Shown one piece after another: positions 1 through 7,288 of a DNA stretch of 19,490 bases. The number at the start of each line of letters is the position of its first letter. The first letter of the stretch is position 1. Source of the stretch: Desulfobacteraceae bacterium (GTDB lineage: Bacteria; Desulfobacterota; DSM-4660; Desulfatiglandales; B25-G16); the NCBI GenBank assembly GCA_030615565.1, contig JAUWZC010000015.1:1-19490 (forward strand). The letters run 5' to 3'. Below the pieces are notes generated by a model. That model searched no databases and had not been told where the DNA came from. It saw only the letters and a list, made by a program, of their open reading frames with translations. The position numbers were made by a program, and so were the translations under genes.

Positions 1-94
1 TAAGAGCAACATAATTTATATGATTGTTCCTTAACACACAACCGAAATTTCCTTATACTTCCTGTCTCGGAAAGGTAATTCTTCAAAATAAATA

Positions 95-871
95 TCAAAT
101 ATTAGTAGCGAATTTGATTGAAAAGGTACTCCCACCTGAGGAGAAGCATTCCGATTTGTTAGTGATAAAGTGACAGGCGGAAATCCTGCCAGGGTACCTG
201 TCTCCATCGGTGGGGATGAATCTGCACCGCGTGCTCCCAAAGTCTACAGAAAACCCAAAACGTTCAGAAAAACTCTTTAATCTCAGTAGATCTGAACCAG
301 AGCCTCCTGCATTAAATTCATAGTGTCTCTTTGAGGAATAGAGGTCTGTATCTTGGGTATGAAAGAATCCTCCGAAAATCATTTTCTGGTTTTCCTCTGT
401 GATTCCAACCCCATAATCATGAACATTTACCTGTATTACACTGTCTCCTGATTGGGCAGTGATTTCTATTTTACCTTCATCAGGGGTGTTCTCTATGGCA
501 TTTCTTAGGAGACCGATACAGACCTTTCTGAGGATCGCTCTGTCCATGGTTATAATGAGGTCTTTTTCAAAACTCCGAATAATGGTAAGATCCCTCTCCC
601 ACATAGAGGAGATTGCCTCATTACAGAGATCATCTAAGAACTCATCAAGTGAGATCTCTTCCATTCGGACCTCTTCGGTGATGAAGAGCGACTCGATACG
701 TTTGTAAACATGCTCTAATAGTTTTCCATCCTGGGTATGGCCTTCTTCTTTGAGTTCTTCCACAAAATTGGCAGCGTCTTCAATGAGGGCTAGTATCTTT
801 CCCTTTTCTTCTATTGATCGCTGGTTAAGTATGTCATCTATTTTAACCTGGAGATCCAGGAGTCGATCCAC
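95..871 (-). CDS. Histidine kinase ATPase-domain protein, possibly N-terminally truncated
   Basis: The 258-residue product is essentially a HATPase_c (GHKL) domain, the ATP-binding half of a two-component sensor kinase. Visible motifs are the N box (LLRNAIENTP, 121-130), the G1 box (DYGVGI, 152-157) and a G2-like stretch (AGGSGSDLL, 188-196). After it comes a tail with STRCRFIP, PGRIS and SGGSTF, a pattern I associate with deltaproteobacterial kinases. The first about 65 residues are helical and contain no H-box (no HExxNP-like site), no sensor domain and no membrane segment. The start is a GTG at 869-871; the frame stays open upstream for about 18 codons to a TGA, without an ATG. It may be a degraded kinase that lost its sensor and phospho-acceptor regions, or a kinase-like ATPase acting on a partner. 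No response regulator is visible in the window. Confidence 0.7.
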   Translation of the reverse strand: MDRLLDLQVKIDDILNQRSIEEKGKILALIEDAANFVEELKEEGHTQDGKLLEHVYKRIESLFITEEVRMEEISLDEFLDDLCNEAISSMWERDLTIIRSFEKDLIITMDRAILRKVCIGLLRNAIENTPDEGKIEITAQSGDSVIQVNVHDYGVGITEENQKMIFGGFFHTQDTDLYSSKRHYEFNAGGSGSDLLRLKSFSERFGFSVDFGSTRCRFIPTDGDRYPGRISACHFITNKSECFSSGGSTFSIKFATNI

Positions 872-1015
872 TTTAAATAATTTGCTCGTAGATAATGCGA
901 CCTTCTCTATTATCCGGTTGCCCCATGATCAGTTAGCAAAGAGCTTGTCTATTCCTATAGATAATATTTATAGAATGAAAACAACAAAAATATTTGTAAA
1001 TCAAGCAAAGAATTA

Positions 1016-1041
1016 AGTGTCACCCATTAAAGGGTGTCACT
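1016..1041. repeat. Inverted repeat (10-bp arms, 6-base loop)
   Basis: The arms AGTGTCACCC (1016-1025) and GGGTGTCACT (1032-1041) pair at nine of ten positions around the loop ATTAAA. The site lies upstream of the minus-strand kinase fragment and of the plus-strand CooT-like gene. There is no T-run, so an operator or a transcript hairpin is more likely than an intrinsic terminator. Confidence 0.5.
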
Positions 1042-1048
1042 ATTAATA

Positions 1049-1087
1049 AGAACTATATAATCAATTTTTATTGACAAGTATAGTTCT
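1049..1087. repeat. Nested inverted repeat
   Basis: The outer arms AGAACTATA (1049-1057) and TATAGTTCT (1079-1087) are perfectly complementary. Inside them a second perfect pair, TCAAT (1061-1065) and ATTGA (1070-1074), encloses TTTT. The structure immediately precedes and overlaps a TTGACA hexamer at 1071-1076, so it could control a plus-strand promoter. Confidence 0.5.
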
Positions 1088-1132
1088 GATATCTTAAATG
1101 AGGTTGACAAATTGTAGCACGAAGCTACAAAA
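1071..1132 (+). promoter_or_regulatory. Candidate promoter(s) with palindromic operator-like site
   Basis: Two consensus -35 hexamers TTGACA occur at 1071-1076 and 1104-1109. The first is followed after 17 bases by TTAAAT (1094-1099), the second after 16 bases by TACAAA (1126-1131). Between the second pair lies a perfect 7-bp inverted repeat, TTGTAGC (1112-1118) and GCTACAA (1124-1130), with a five-base centre. That placement is what one expects of a repressor operator. The assignment rests on consensus matching only. The genes served would be the CooT-like pair starting at 1259. Confidence 0.4.
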
Positions 1133-1145
1133 GAGAGATAAATTG

Positions 1146-1211
1146 AAAAAAGCCAGAAAGGCTTGTATAATAAGATCAGTTATTGAAATTCCTTTCTGGT
1201 TTTCTTTTTTA
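1146..1211 (+). terminator. Terminator-like hairpin or attenuator in the leader of the CooT-like gene
   Basis: The arms CCAGAAAGG (1153-1161) and CCTTTCTGG (1191-1199) are perfectly complementary, and the flanking A-run (1146-1151) can extend the pairing into the T-rich stretch that follows (TTTTCTTTTTT). This is the shape of an intrinsic terminator with an unusually long loop of about 29 bases. Because it sits between the candidate promoters and the start codon at 1259, it could act as an attenuator for the downstream pair, or end transcripts from the left. Confidence 0.45.
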
Positions 1212-1258
1212 AATTATTTGATCTCAGTTTTTATCACAATTAAAAGGAGGAAAAAAAG

Positions 1259-1447
1259 ATGTGTGAGGCAAATGCATATCTAATAAAAGATGGGGAAGAA
1301 GAACTCATTATGGAAAGCGTAGACACCTTAAGACCTGAGAAAAATGGTATCTATCTTCAGGATATTTTCGGTGGACAGCGCACAATTAAAGCAAGGATCA
1401 AAGAGATGAACCTTGTTGATCACAGGATTTTACTGGAAGAAGAATAA
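1259..1447 (+). CDS. CooT-like small nickel-binding protein
   Basis: The 62-residue product starts MCEANAYLIKDG and ends HRILLEEE, matching the CooT family of very small proteins, often automatically labelled RNA-binding. In Rhodospirillum rubrum, CooT serves nickel delivery to carbon monoxide dehydrogenase, and the conserved Cys2 right after the start Met is the nickel ligand; Cys2 is present here. The start is well supported by AAAGGAGG (1243-1250) eight bases before the ATG. The His-rich gene at 1535 follows in the same direction, so the two probably form a metal-handling unit. The nickel role is known for the family; a link to CO dehydrogenase in this organism is inference, as no such gene is in the window. 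Confidence 0.8.
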   Translation: MCEANAYLIKDGEEELIMESVDTLRPEKNGIYLQDIFGGQRTIKARIKEMNLVDHRILLEEE

Positions 1448-1449
1448 AC

Positions 1450-1499
1450 CCTGTTAAACTCCCGTCTTCAGACTGGACTCCTTTCAGGGATTTAACAGG
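1450..1499 (+). promoter_or_regulatory. Intercistronic hairpin
   Basis: CCTGTTAAA plus TCCC (1450-1463, one bulged C at 1459) pairs with GGGATTTAACAGG (1487-1499), forming a 13-bp stem around a small inner hairpin (GTCT/AGAC). It fills most of the gap between the CooT-like gene and the His-rich gene. It has no following T-run, so mRNA stabilisation or differential expression is more likely than termination. Confidence 0.5.
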
Positions 1500-1534
1500 A
1501 TAAAGGATTAAAGATTATAAACAAGGAGCTTCTA

Positions 1535-1786
1535 ATGAATCACCATCATCACCATGAAGATACACATATTGAAGATCATGATTCGTTATCAGAAAAGGAA
1601 AAACTGGGTAAACTTTTCCAATATTGGATTAAACACAATGAAGATCATGTCAAAACCTATCTCGAATGGTCAAAGAAGGCAGATATAGAGGGCTTAAAGG
1701 ATGTGATTAGTATTTTGGAAGAAGCCTCCGAGTTAACTATGTCCATTAACAAGCTCTTTAAAGAGGCTAAAAAAAGGCTTCTTTAG
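1535..1786 (+). CDS. His-rich small protein, probable metal-binding partner of the CooT-like protein
   Basis: The 83-residue soluble protein has a His/Asp/Glu-rich N-terminus (MNHHHHHEDTHIEDHD, 1-16) followed by an amphipathic helical body (SEKEKLGKLFQYWIKHNEDH onward). An upstream AAGGAG lies just before the ATG. I do not recognise a characterised family, though small proteins with a His stretch and a W-I-K-H-N segment do occur near CooT-type genes in anaerobes. The His stretch suggests binding of nickel or another divalent metal, as in the tails of HypB/CooJ-type nickel chaperones. The position 88 bases after the CooT-like gene supports a shared job. Function is inferred from composition and neighbourhood only. 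Confidence 0.65.
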   Translation: MNHHHHHEDTHIEDHDSLSEKEKLGKLFQYWIKHNEDHVKTYLEWSKKADIEGLKDVISILEEASELTMSINKLFKEAKKRLL

Positions 1787-1817
1787 CCTTATCGGATTAG
1801 ATTTAACTTATTTCCGC

Positions 1818-1839
1818 GGCCTTTTTATCAAAAAAGGTC
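1818..1839. terminator. Weak terminator-like hairpin
   Basis: GGCCTTTTT (1818-1826) pairs with AAAAAGGTC (1831-1839), including one G-T pair, over a four-base loop. The T-run lies inside the stem rather than after it, so this is at best an atypical terminator for the CooT-like/His-rich unit. The rest of the gap to xerC is AT-rich without other structure. Confidence 0.3.
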
Positions 1840-1923
1840 TCTACCGCCATCATCCATTTCTAATCCCTACACCTAATTATCTAATAAATCCTAATACAAA
1901 GGCTATTAAAAGCCAAAGCGCGA

Positions 1924-1951
1924 TTGATAAAAAATTTTAATTGCTTATATT
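1924..1951 (+). promoter_or_regulatory. Candidate sigma-70 promoter for xerC-hslVU
   Basis: TTGATA (1924-1929) is separated by 16 bases from TATATT (1946-1951); each hexamer matches the sigma-70 consensus at five of six positions. It lies about 75 bases before the xerC start in AT-rich DNA and could also drive hslV, hslU and argB, since the gaps after xerC are short. Confidence 0.45.
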
Positions 1952-2027
1952 AGTAAATATGATAAATATATGTTTTTTAATATTATTTTCTATCTTTCCC
2001 AGATAGTTTGGCAGTTTATCAAATAAA

Positions 2028-2936
2028 ATGAGAAAACTAATAAGTTCTTTTATCAAATATATAAAAATAGAAAAGGGATATTCAGGACACACAATCAGGA
2101 ACTATGAAAGCGATCTAAAGCAATTTAGCAAATTTGTTGCATCCAAAAAGGATATCAAAAAAGGTGATCCAGGAATTGACCTTGTAGACTATATGCTCAT
2201 CAGATCATATTTGGGAGAGCTCTTTGATAAATGCAGGCGAACAACAATAGCCAGAAAACTTTCAGCACTAAAATCATTCTTCAGGTATCTGGAGTTGAGA
2301 GGACTTGCAGCTTTCAATCCGGCGGTAGAGATAACTACCCCCAAACAAGAAAAGCATATTCCTACTTATCTGCCGATAGATGATATGTTTGCCTTACTCG
2401 AGCAACCTGACAAGGAAAAGGAACTGGGGCTCAGAGATCTGGCTATTCTGGAGCTACTATATTCATCAGGCCTCAGGGTCAGTGAACTTGTTACCTTAAA
2501 CATAGAGAGATTAGATCTTGATTCTCGTCTTGTAAGGGTTTCAGGTAAAGGTGGGAAAGAAAGGCTTCTACCAGTTGGGAGAAAGGCTACTGTTGCTATT
2601 AAAGAGTATCTTGAGCATACAGAGAAGACAAGAAAAAAGGCCGGATATAGCAAGACTCAAGGACCTCTTTTTCTTAATTACAGAGGCGGGAGGCTTTCTG
2701 CCAGGAGCGTGAATAGATTGGTCAAAAGATACTCAAAAGAATGCGGTATAATCATGGAAATCAGCCCCCACTCCATTCGCCATACCTTTGCAACCCATCT
2801 CCTGGATGGCGGTGCAGATTTAAGGTCAATCCAGGAACTATTGGGTCATGTAAATCTTTCAACTACTCAAAAATATACGCATGTGAGTATAGATAAGTTA
2901 ATGGAGGTTTACGATAAATCTCATCCAAGGAGTTAA
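2028..2936 (+). CDS. xerC: Tyrosine recombinase XerC
   Basis: Tyrosine site-specific recombinase (302 residues, normal length) that resolves chromosome dimers at dif together with XerD, in the cytoplasm. The N-terminal SAM-like core-binding domain covers about residues 1-90 and the catalytic domain about 108-295. The catalytic set is complete: Arg150 (SGLRVSEL), Lys174 (SGKGGKER), His248 and Arg251 (HSIRHTFATH), His274 (LLGHVNLS) and Tyr283 (TQKYTHV). No clear ribosome-binding site precedes the ATG. The position directly before hslV-hslU is the widespread xerC/codV-hslV-hslU arrangement, which favours XerC over XerD or an integrase. No attachment site or integrated element is seen around it. 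Confidence 0.9.
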   Translation: MRKLISSFIKYIKIEKGYSGHTIRNYESDLKQFSKFVASKKDIKKGDPGIDLVDYMLIRSYLGELFDKCRRTTIARKLSALKSFFRYLELRGLAAFNPAVEITTPKQEKHIPTYLPIDDMFALLEQPDKEKELGLRDLAILELLYSSGLRVSELVTLNIERLDLDSRLVRVSGKGGKERLLPVGRKATVAIKEYLEHTEKTRKKAGYSKTQGPLFLNYRGGRLSARSVNRLVKRYSKECGIIMEISPHSIRHTFATHLLDGGADLRSIQELLGHVNLSTTQKYTHVSIDKLMEVYDKSHPRS

Positions 2937-2955
2937 TGGGCAAGGAGGTCATCAG

Positions 2956-3540
2956 TTGGTATCAGGAAGCGAAATAAAAGATAGATTGAAGCAAGTGATA
3001 AGGGGAACGACAATTCTGTCTGTCAGAAAAGAGGGACAGGGAGTTATGGCCGCAGATGGTCAGGTCACCCTGGAAAACACGATCATGAAAAAAAAGGCTA
3101 AAAAGCTCAGGTTTATGTATAACGATCAGGTTCTGATAGGTTTTGCAGGGGCAACAGCAGATGCCTTTTCTCTTTTTGAAAGACTGGAGGGTAAGCTAGA
3201 AAAATACAATGGAAACTTGCCAAGAGCTGCAGTCGAGTTGGCCAAGGACTGGAGAACAGATAAAATACTTCGCAGATTAGAAGCCCTGCTACTTGCTATG
3301 GACAATGAACATACCCTAATATTATCAGGTAATGGGGACGTGATTGAACCGGATGAAGAATTAGCAGCTATTGGTTCTGGAGGTCCTTACGCCTTAGCTG
3401 CTGCCAGGGCCCTTATGGCTCACTCCGATTTAGATGCCGAATCTATAGCCATGGAATCAATGAAGATTGCGGCCTCTATCTGTCTCTATACAAATGAAGA
3501 GTTTGATATAAAAATTCTGCCCAATCTAAAAAATAGATAG
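2956..3540 (+). CDS. hslV: ATP-dependent protease peptidase subunit HslV (ClpQ)
   Basis: Threonine peptidase of the HslUV proteasome-like complex, degrading unfolded or regulatory proteins in the cytoplasm. The conserved GTTILSVRK places the catalytic N-terminal Thr of the mature enzyme at residue 18, so the predicted propeptide is 17 residues, longer than the short ones in familiar relatives. Other family hallmarks are the DGQVTL segment, SGNGDVIEP and IGSGGPYALAAARAL. The start is a TTG at 2956; AAGGAGG (2942-2948) sits seven bases upstream and no in-frame ATG lies between it and the catalytic Thr. It follows xerC by 19 bases and precedes hslU. Confidence 0.93.
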   Translation: MVSGSEIKDRLKQVIRGTTILSVRKEGQGVMAADGQVTLENTIMKKKAKKLRFMYNDQVLIGFAGATADAFSLFERLEGKLEKYNGNLPRAAVELAKDWRTDKILRRLEALLLAMDNEHTLILSGNGDVIEPDEELAAIGSGGPYALAAARALMAHSDLDAESIAMESMKIAASICLYTNEEFDIKILPNLKNR

Positions 3541-3577
3541 TTTTCATAAGTATTTTAGGAACTTTAATGGAGACCTA

Positions 3578-4981
3578 ATGGAAAAAACCGATGAGATTGA
3601 AAAAGAGATGAAGACCTTAACACCAAAAGAAATTGTCTCAGAGCTGGATAAATATATAGTTGGCCAAGACAAAGCAAAACGCTCTGTGGCTATAGCCCTC
3701 AGAAATAGATGGCGCAGGCAACAGGTTCCTCAAGAGTTGAGAGACGAAATAGCCCCCAAAAATATCATTATGATAGGTCCTACAGGTGTTGGAAAAACTG
3801 AGATAGCAAGACGCCTTGCCCGGTTAGCCAACTCACCCTTTTTAAAAATAGAGGCATCAAAATTTACAGAGGTTGGATATGTAGGCAGAGATGTGGAGAG
3901 CATGATCAGGGAGTTGACAGAGCTAGCTGTGAATATGGCCAAACAAGAGGAACAGGAAAAGGTTAAAACCAAGGCAATTGAGTTAGCAGAAGATAAACTG
4001 TTAGATATCCTCCTTCCTAAACCAAGAAAGGAAATAGAGAAAGATACAGATGAAAAAAGAGAAGGGATGCTTGAGGTAGTTAAAATCGAACCTGCTAATC
4101 CTGACTCTACCAGGGAGAAACTGAGGCGTCTTTTAAGAAAAGGGAAACTTGATGAGAGGTATGTGGAGTTGGAGGTAACTGATAAGACCTTTCCCCTTAT
4201 AGAGATATTTTCTGGTGCAGGATTAGAAGAAATGGATATTAATGTGAAGGAGATTTTTGGACAAATTTTACCGTCTAAGACCAAAAAAAGGAAGGTAAAG
4301 GTAAAAGAGGCTATCGAGATGCTAGAACAGCAGGAATCACAGAGGCTGATTGATCTTGATAAGGTTGTTGAAAAGGCCATTCGTAGAACAGAGCAAAACG
4401 GAATAATTTTCTTAGACGAACTGGACAAGATAGTAGGAAGCGAATCAACATCTGGCCCTGATATATCAAGGGAGGGAGTACAAAGGGATCTTCTCCCCAT
4501 TGTTGAAGGATCAACAGTCCTTACAAAATACGGAATGGTAAAGACCGATCATATCCTATTCATTGCATCCGGGGCCTTCCACGGACGCAAACCTTCTGAC
4601 CTTCTACCTGAACTTCAGGGTCGTTTCCCTATAAGAGTAGAGCTCAACCCCCTGACCCAGGAAGATTTCGTCAGGATACTAACAGAGCCGCAAAATGCCT
4701 TAATAATTCAATACAAGGCCTTATTATTTACGGAAGGAGTAAGTCTAAACTTTGTTGAATCAGCCATAGCCCAGATAGCAAAAATGGCCTATCAGGCTAA
4801 TGAGAGAATGGAAAATATAGGTGCACGCCGGTTGCATACAGTAATGGAAGCGCTCTTAGATGATATTTCTTTTAATGCATCGGACACGAAAGAAAAAGAG
4901 ATAACAATTGATAGAGATTATGTGAGAGATAAGTTAAGCGAAATATTAGAAGATATAAATCTAAGCAAGTATATTCTTTAG
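3578..4981 (+). CDS. hslU: ATP-dependent protease ATPase subunit HslU (ClpY)
   Basis: AAA+ unfoldase that feeds substrates into HslV. Seen in order: the LTPKEIVSELDKYIVGQ N-terminus (14-30), Walker A GPTGVGKT (67-74), pore loop GYVG (100-103), a charged intermediate I-domain (about 110-245), Walker B IIFLDELDK (276-284) and the arginine-finger region LQGRFPIRVEL (346-356). The C-terminus LSKYIL is the tail that docks into HslV. The length of 467 is close to the family norm. The chosen ATG adds about ten residues before the usual N-terminus; an in-frame ATG at 3608 is an alternative. It lies 37 bases after hslV. Confidence 0.95.
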   Translation: MEKTDEIEKEMKTLTPKEIVSELDKYIVGQDKAKRSVAIALRNRWRRQQVPQELRDEIAPKNIIMIGPTGVGKTEIARRLARLANSPFLKIEASKFTEVGYVGRDVESMIRELTELAVNMAKQEEQEKVKTKAIELAEDKLLDILLPKPRKEIEKDTDEKREGMLEVVKIEPANPDSTREKLRRLLRKGKLDERYVELEVTDKTFPLIEIFSGAGLEEMDINVKEIFGQILPSKTKKRKVKVKEAIEMLEQQESQRLIDLDKVVEKAIRRTEQNGIIFLDELDKIVGSESTSGPDISREGVQRDLLPIVEGSTVLTKYGMVKTDHILFIASGAFHGRKPSDLLPELQGRFPIRVELNPLTQEDFVRILTEPQNALIIQYKALLFTEGVSLNFVESAIAQIAKMAYQANERMENIGARRLHTVMEALLDDISFNASDTKEKEITIDRDYVRDKLSEILEDINLSKYIL

Positions 4982-4999
4982 GAATGAAGTGAGGTTCAA

Positions 5000-5899
5000 A
5001 TGGACACCGGGGTAGACAGGGCAAGGATCTTGATTGAGGCCCTGCCCTATATAAGAAAATTTAATAGCCAGACAATTGTCATCAAATATGGCGGACATGC
5101 CATGGTTGATTCCAAACTAAAGGAAGGCTTTGCATTAGATATTGTCCTTATGAAATACGTTGGCCTTAACCCAGTGGTAATCCATGGAGGTGGTCCTCAA
5201 ATAGGAAAAATTTTAGGTGAAATGTCCATAGAATCGAATTTCGTAAGTGGCCACAGGGTTACTGATGAAAAAACGATGGATGTAGTGGAGATGGTTCTTG
5301 CTGGTAAGGTAAATAAAGAGATTGTTGCCACTATTAATCAACATGGTGGCCAGGCAGTTGGTCTCTCAGGCAAAGATGGTAGACTTATCATTGCCAGAAA
5401 ACTTCAGTTTATGCCAAATTTTGAGAAGACAGGAGATAAATCTGATAACCCTCCGAAGATAATAGATATTGGTCTAGTAGGTGAGGTTGTCTCCATTAAT
5501 AACCGGATAATAAAGAGTCTTATAGATAACCAATTTATTCCTGTGATTGCCCCTGTTGGAGTGGGCAAAGACAATGAGACATATAACATCAACGCCGATC
5601 TTGTGGCCGGTCATATAGCCTTATCTCTAAAGGCCAGAAAGCTCATCCTTTTAACTGATGTTGAGGGTGTTCTTGACGGGAGTAGTAATCTTGTTAGTAG
5701 CCTCACAGCAAATGATGCTGAAAGGATGATAACTCATGGGGTTATCAAGGAAGGGATGATACCAAAACTCCAATGTTGTCTTGAGGCCCTTAAAGGCGGA
5801 GTAGAAAAGGTCCACATTATCAATGGCAGAAAGGAACATGCCCTGCTTTTAGAGATATTTACAGATGAAGGAGTAGGAACAGAGATAGTTCTCAATTAA
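5000..5899 (+). CDS. argB: Acetylglutamate kinase
   Basis: Catalyses the second step of arginine synthesis, phosphorylating N-acetyl-L-glutamate with ATP. Amino-acid-kinase fold features are visible: Lys29 in IVIKYGGHAM, the glycine loop HGGGPQI (62-68) and the late LTDVEGVL segment. An N-terminal helix (RARILIEALPYIRKF, about 7-21) and the C-terminal pattern HIINGRKEH through GVGT (272-294) are the marks I know from hexameric, arginine-feedback-inhibited enzymes, so allosteric control by arginine is likely (inference from sequence pattern). The gene begins 18 bases after hslU. A dispersed repeat (R1) separates it from argD. Confidence 0.95.
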   Translation: MDTGVDRARILIEALPYIRKFNSQTIVIKYGGHAMVDSKLKEGFALDIVLMKYVGLNPVVIHGGGPQIGKILGEMSIESNFVSGHRVTDEKTMDVVEMVLAGKVNKEIVATINQHGGQAVGLSGKDGRLIIARKLQFMPNFEKTGDKSDNPPKIIDIGLVGEVVSINNRIIKSLIDNQFIPVIAPVGVGKDNETYNINADLVAGHIALSLKARKLILLTDVEGVLDGSSNLVSSLTANDAERMITHGVIKEGMIPKLQCCLEALKGGVEKVHIINGRKEHALLLEIFTDEGVGTEIVLN

Positions 5900-5920
5900 T
5901 AAGTATCTAAAGTGTCTAAA

Positions 5921-6027
5921 GCCCGCCCTGGCGCGACATGCTTAAATCAAAGTATTAAGTCTATAAGGCGCTATGTGCTCTTATCAACCTATTAAAATTA
6001 TAGGCCAGGTCTGGGCCAGGGTTTAAA
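5921..6027 (+). repeat. Dispersed repeat family R, copy R1
   Basis: The copy begins GCCCGCCCTGGCGCGAC and ends CCAGGTCTGGGCCAGGG plus TTTAA. It is nearly identical over about 100 bases to the reverse complement of copy R3a (11867-11982), including the central block with GGCGCTATGTGCTC. The two ends can pair (CCCTGG with CCAGGG). It is flanked by similar 12-base sequences, AAGTGTCTAAAG on the left and AAGTGCCTAAAG on the right. It lies between the argB stop and the argD start and holds no ORF of note. Confidence 0.8.
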
Positions 6028-6094
6028 AGTGCCTAAAGTTAATGAATCGTTAAGAATCTTAAAGACGGGCTCACTTTAAACTTTAAGAATAATC

Positions 6095-7288
6095 ATGACT
6101 ACCAATACTATAGCCAGAGCAGATAAATTCATGTTTAACACATACAAGCGCTCTCCCATCACCCTGGTTAGGGGTGATGGATGCCGGCTATGGGATGAAA
6201 GAGGTAATGAATACATCGATTTTATTGGTGGAATAGCTGTCTGTGCCCTTGGACATAGCTCACTTATAGTAAGCAAAGCCCTGTACGAACAGTCCAAAAA
6301 ACTTGTCCATGTTTCTAACCTCTTTTACACACAGCCTCAGACAGAACTTGCCCAGATCTTGGTAGAAAACTCCTTTGCAGACAGGGTGTTTTTCTGTAAC
6401 AGTGGTGCAGAGGCTAACGAGGCAGCCATAAAATTAGCCAGGCGTTATTCAAAAGAAAAATTTGGACCTGAAAGATATGCTATAATAACCATGGATAATT
6501 CATTCCATGGCCGGACAATGGCCACCCTGTCAGCTACAGGTCAAGAAAAGATCAGAATAGGCTTTGACCCCTTCCTTAAAGGCTTTAAATATGTACCTTT
6601 TGACGATCTGGATAATCTAAAGGCTGCTATAGATAGATCTGTTTGTGCTGTAATGTTAGAACCAATACAGGGTGAAGGTGGTGTTGTTGTTCCTGACGGT
6701 GATTACCTAAAAGGTGTCAAAGAAATCTGTAAAAACCACGACCTCCTCTTAATATTGGACGAGGTACAGGTCGGTATGGGAAGAACGGGAAGGCTCTTTG
6801 CCTATCAACATTTTGGAATAACACCTGATATAATGACCCTGGCCAAGGCCTTAGGTAATGGTCTTCCTATAGGTGCTATGCTGGCAAAAGAGGAATTAAC
6901 TGATGCCTTTGGCCCAGGAAGTCATGCTACAACATTCGGGGGAACACCACTGATTACTGCAGGTGCTCTGGCTGTTGTAGAAAGCCTTCTGAATGATGGC
7001 TGGATTGAAAATGCTAGAGACATGGGGAATTACTTTAAAAATCAGCTAACTAATCTTCAACAAAAGCATAGCATTATCAAGGAGGTCAAGGGGTTAGGCC
7101 TTATGCTTGGATTACTACTGGATAGAGATGGAACAGACATTGTAAATGCCTGCATGGAAAAAGGTTTTTTAATAAACTGTGTCCAGGGAAAAGTTCTCAG
7201 ATTTGTACCTCCATTAATCATAAGAAAAGAGAAGATTGATCTATTAATCAACTGTCTGGATGAAATATTCAAGGAAATAAAGATATGA
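6095..7288 (+). CDS. argD: Acetylornithine aminotransferase
   Basis: PLP-dependent class III aminotransferase that turns N-acetylglutamate semialdehyde into N-acetylornithine using glutamate; the family can also serve lysine synthesis. The 397 residues carry the PLP-phosphate segment SGAEANE (103-109), FHGRT (137-141), the cofactor Asp in LDEVQ (221-225) and the Schiff-base Lys251 in LAKALGNGLPIG. No clear ribosome-binding site is seen upstream of the ATG, possibly because repeat DNA lies there. It overlaps argF by four bases (ATGA), which implies translational coupling. Confidence 0.93.
   Translation: MTTNTIARADKFMFNTYKRSPITLVRGDGCRLWDERGNEYIDFIGGIAVCALGHSSLIVSKALYEQSKKLVHVSNLFYTQPQTELAQILVENSFADRVFFCNSGAEANEAAIKLARRYSKEKFGPERYAIITMDNSFHGRTMATLSATGQEKIRIGFDPFLKGFKYVPFDDLDNLKAAIDRSVCAVMLEPIQGEGGVVVPDGDYLKGVKEICKNHDLLLILDEVQVGMGRTGRLFAYQHFGITPDIMTLAKALGNGLPIGAMLAKEELTDAFGPGSHATTFGGTPLITAGALAVVESLLNDGWIENARDMGNYFKNQLTNLQQKHSIIKEVKGLGLMLGLLLDRDGTDIVNACMEKGFLINCVQGKVLRFVPPLIIRKEKIDLLINCLDEIFKEIKI

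Noticed and set aside
1098..1283. 61-residue plus-strand open frame before the CooT-like gene
   Set aside because: It covers the terminator-like hairpin and the ribosome-binding site of the next gene, has no ribosome-binding site of its own and resembles no protein family.
1535..1582. Run of His codons right after the ATG, resembling an engineered His tag
   Set aside because: Codons are mixed, the run continues into a natural His/Asp/Glu-rich segment, and no vector sequence surrounds it.
1764..1792. Terminator-like hairpin on the minus strand (AAGGCT/AGCCTT with an A-run)
   Set aside because: It overlaps the His-rich gene's 3' end, and no minus-strand gene lies upstream that it could terminate.
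3730..4500. Long minus-strand open frame opposite hslU
   Set aside because: It is Ser-rich antisense to a clearly conserved gene with all AAA+ motifs; a shadow frame.
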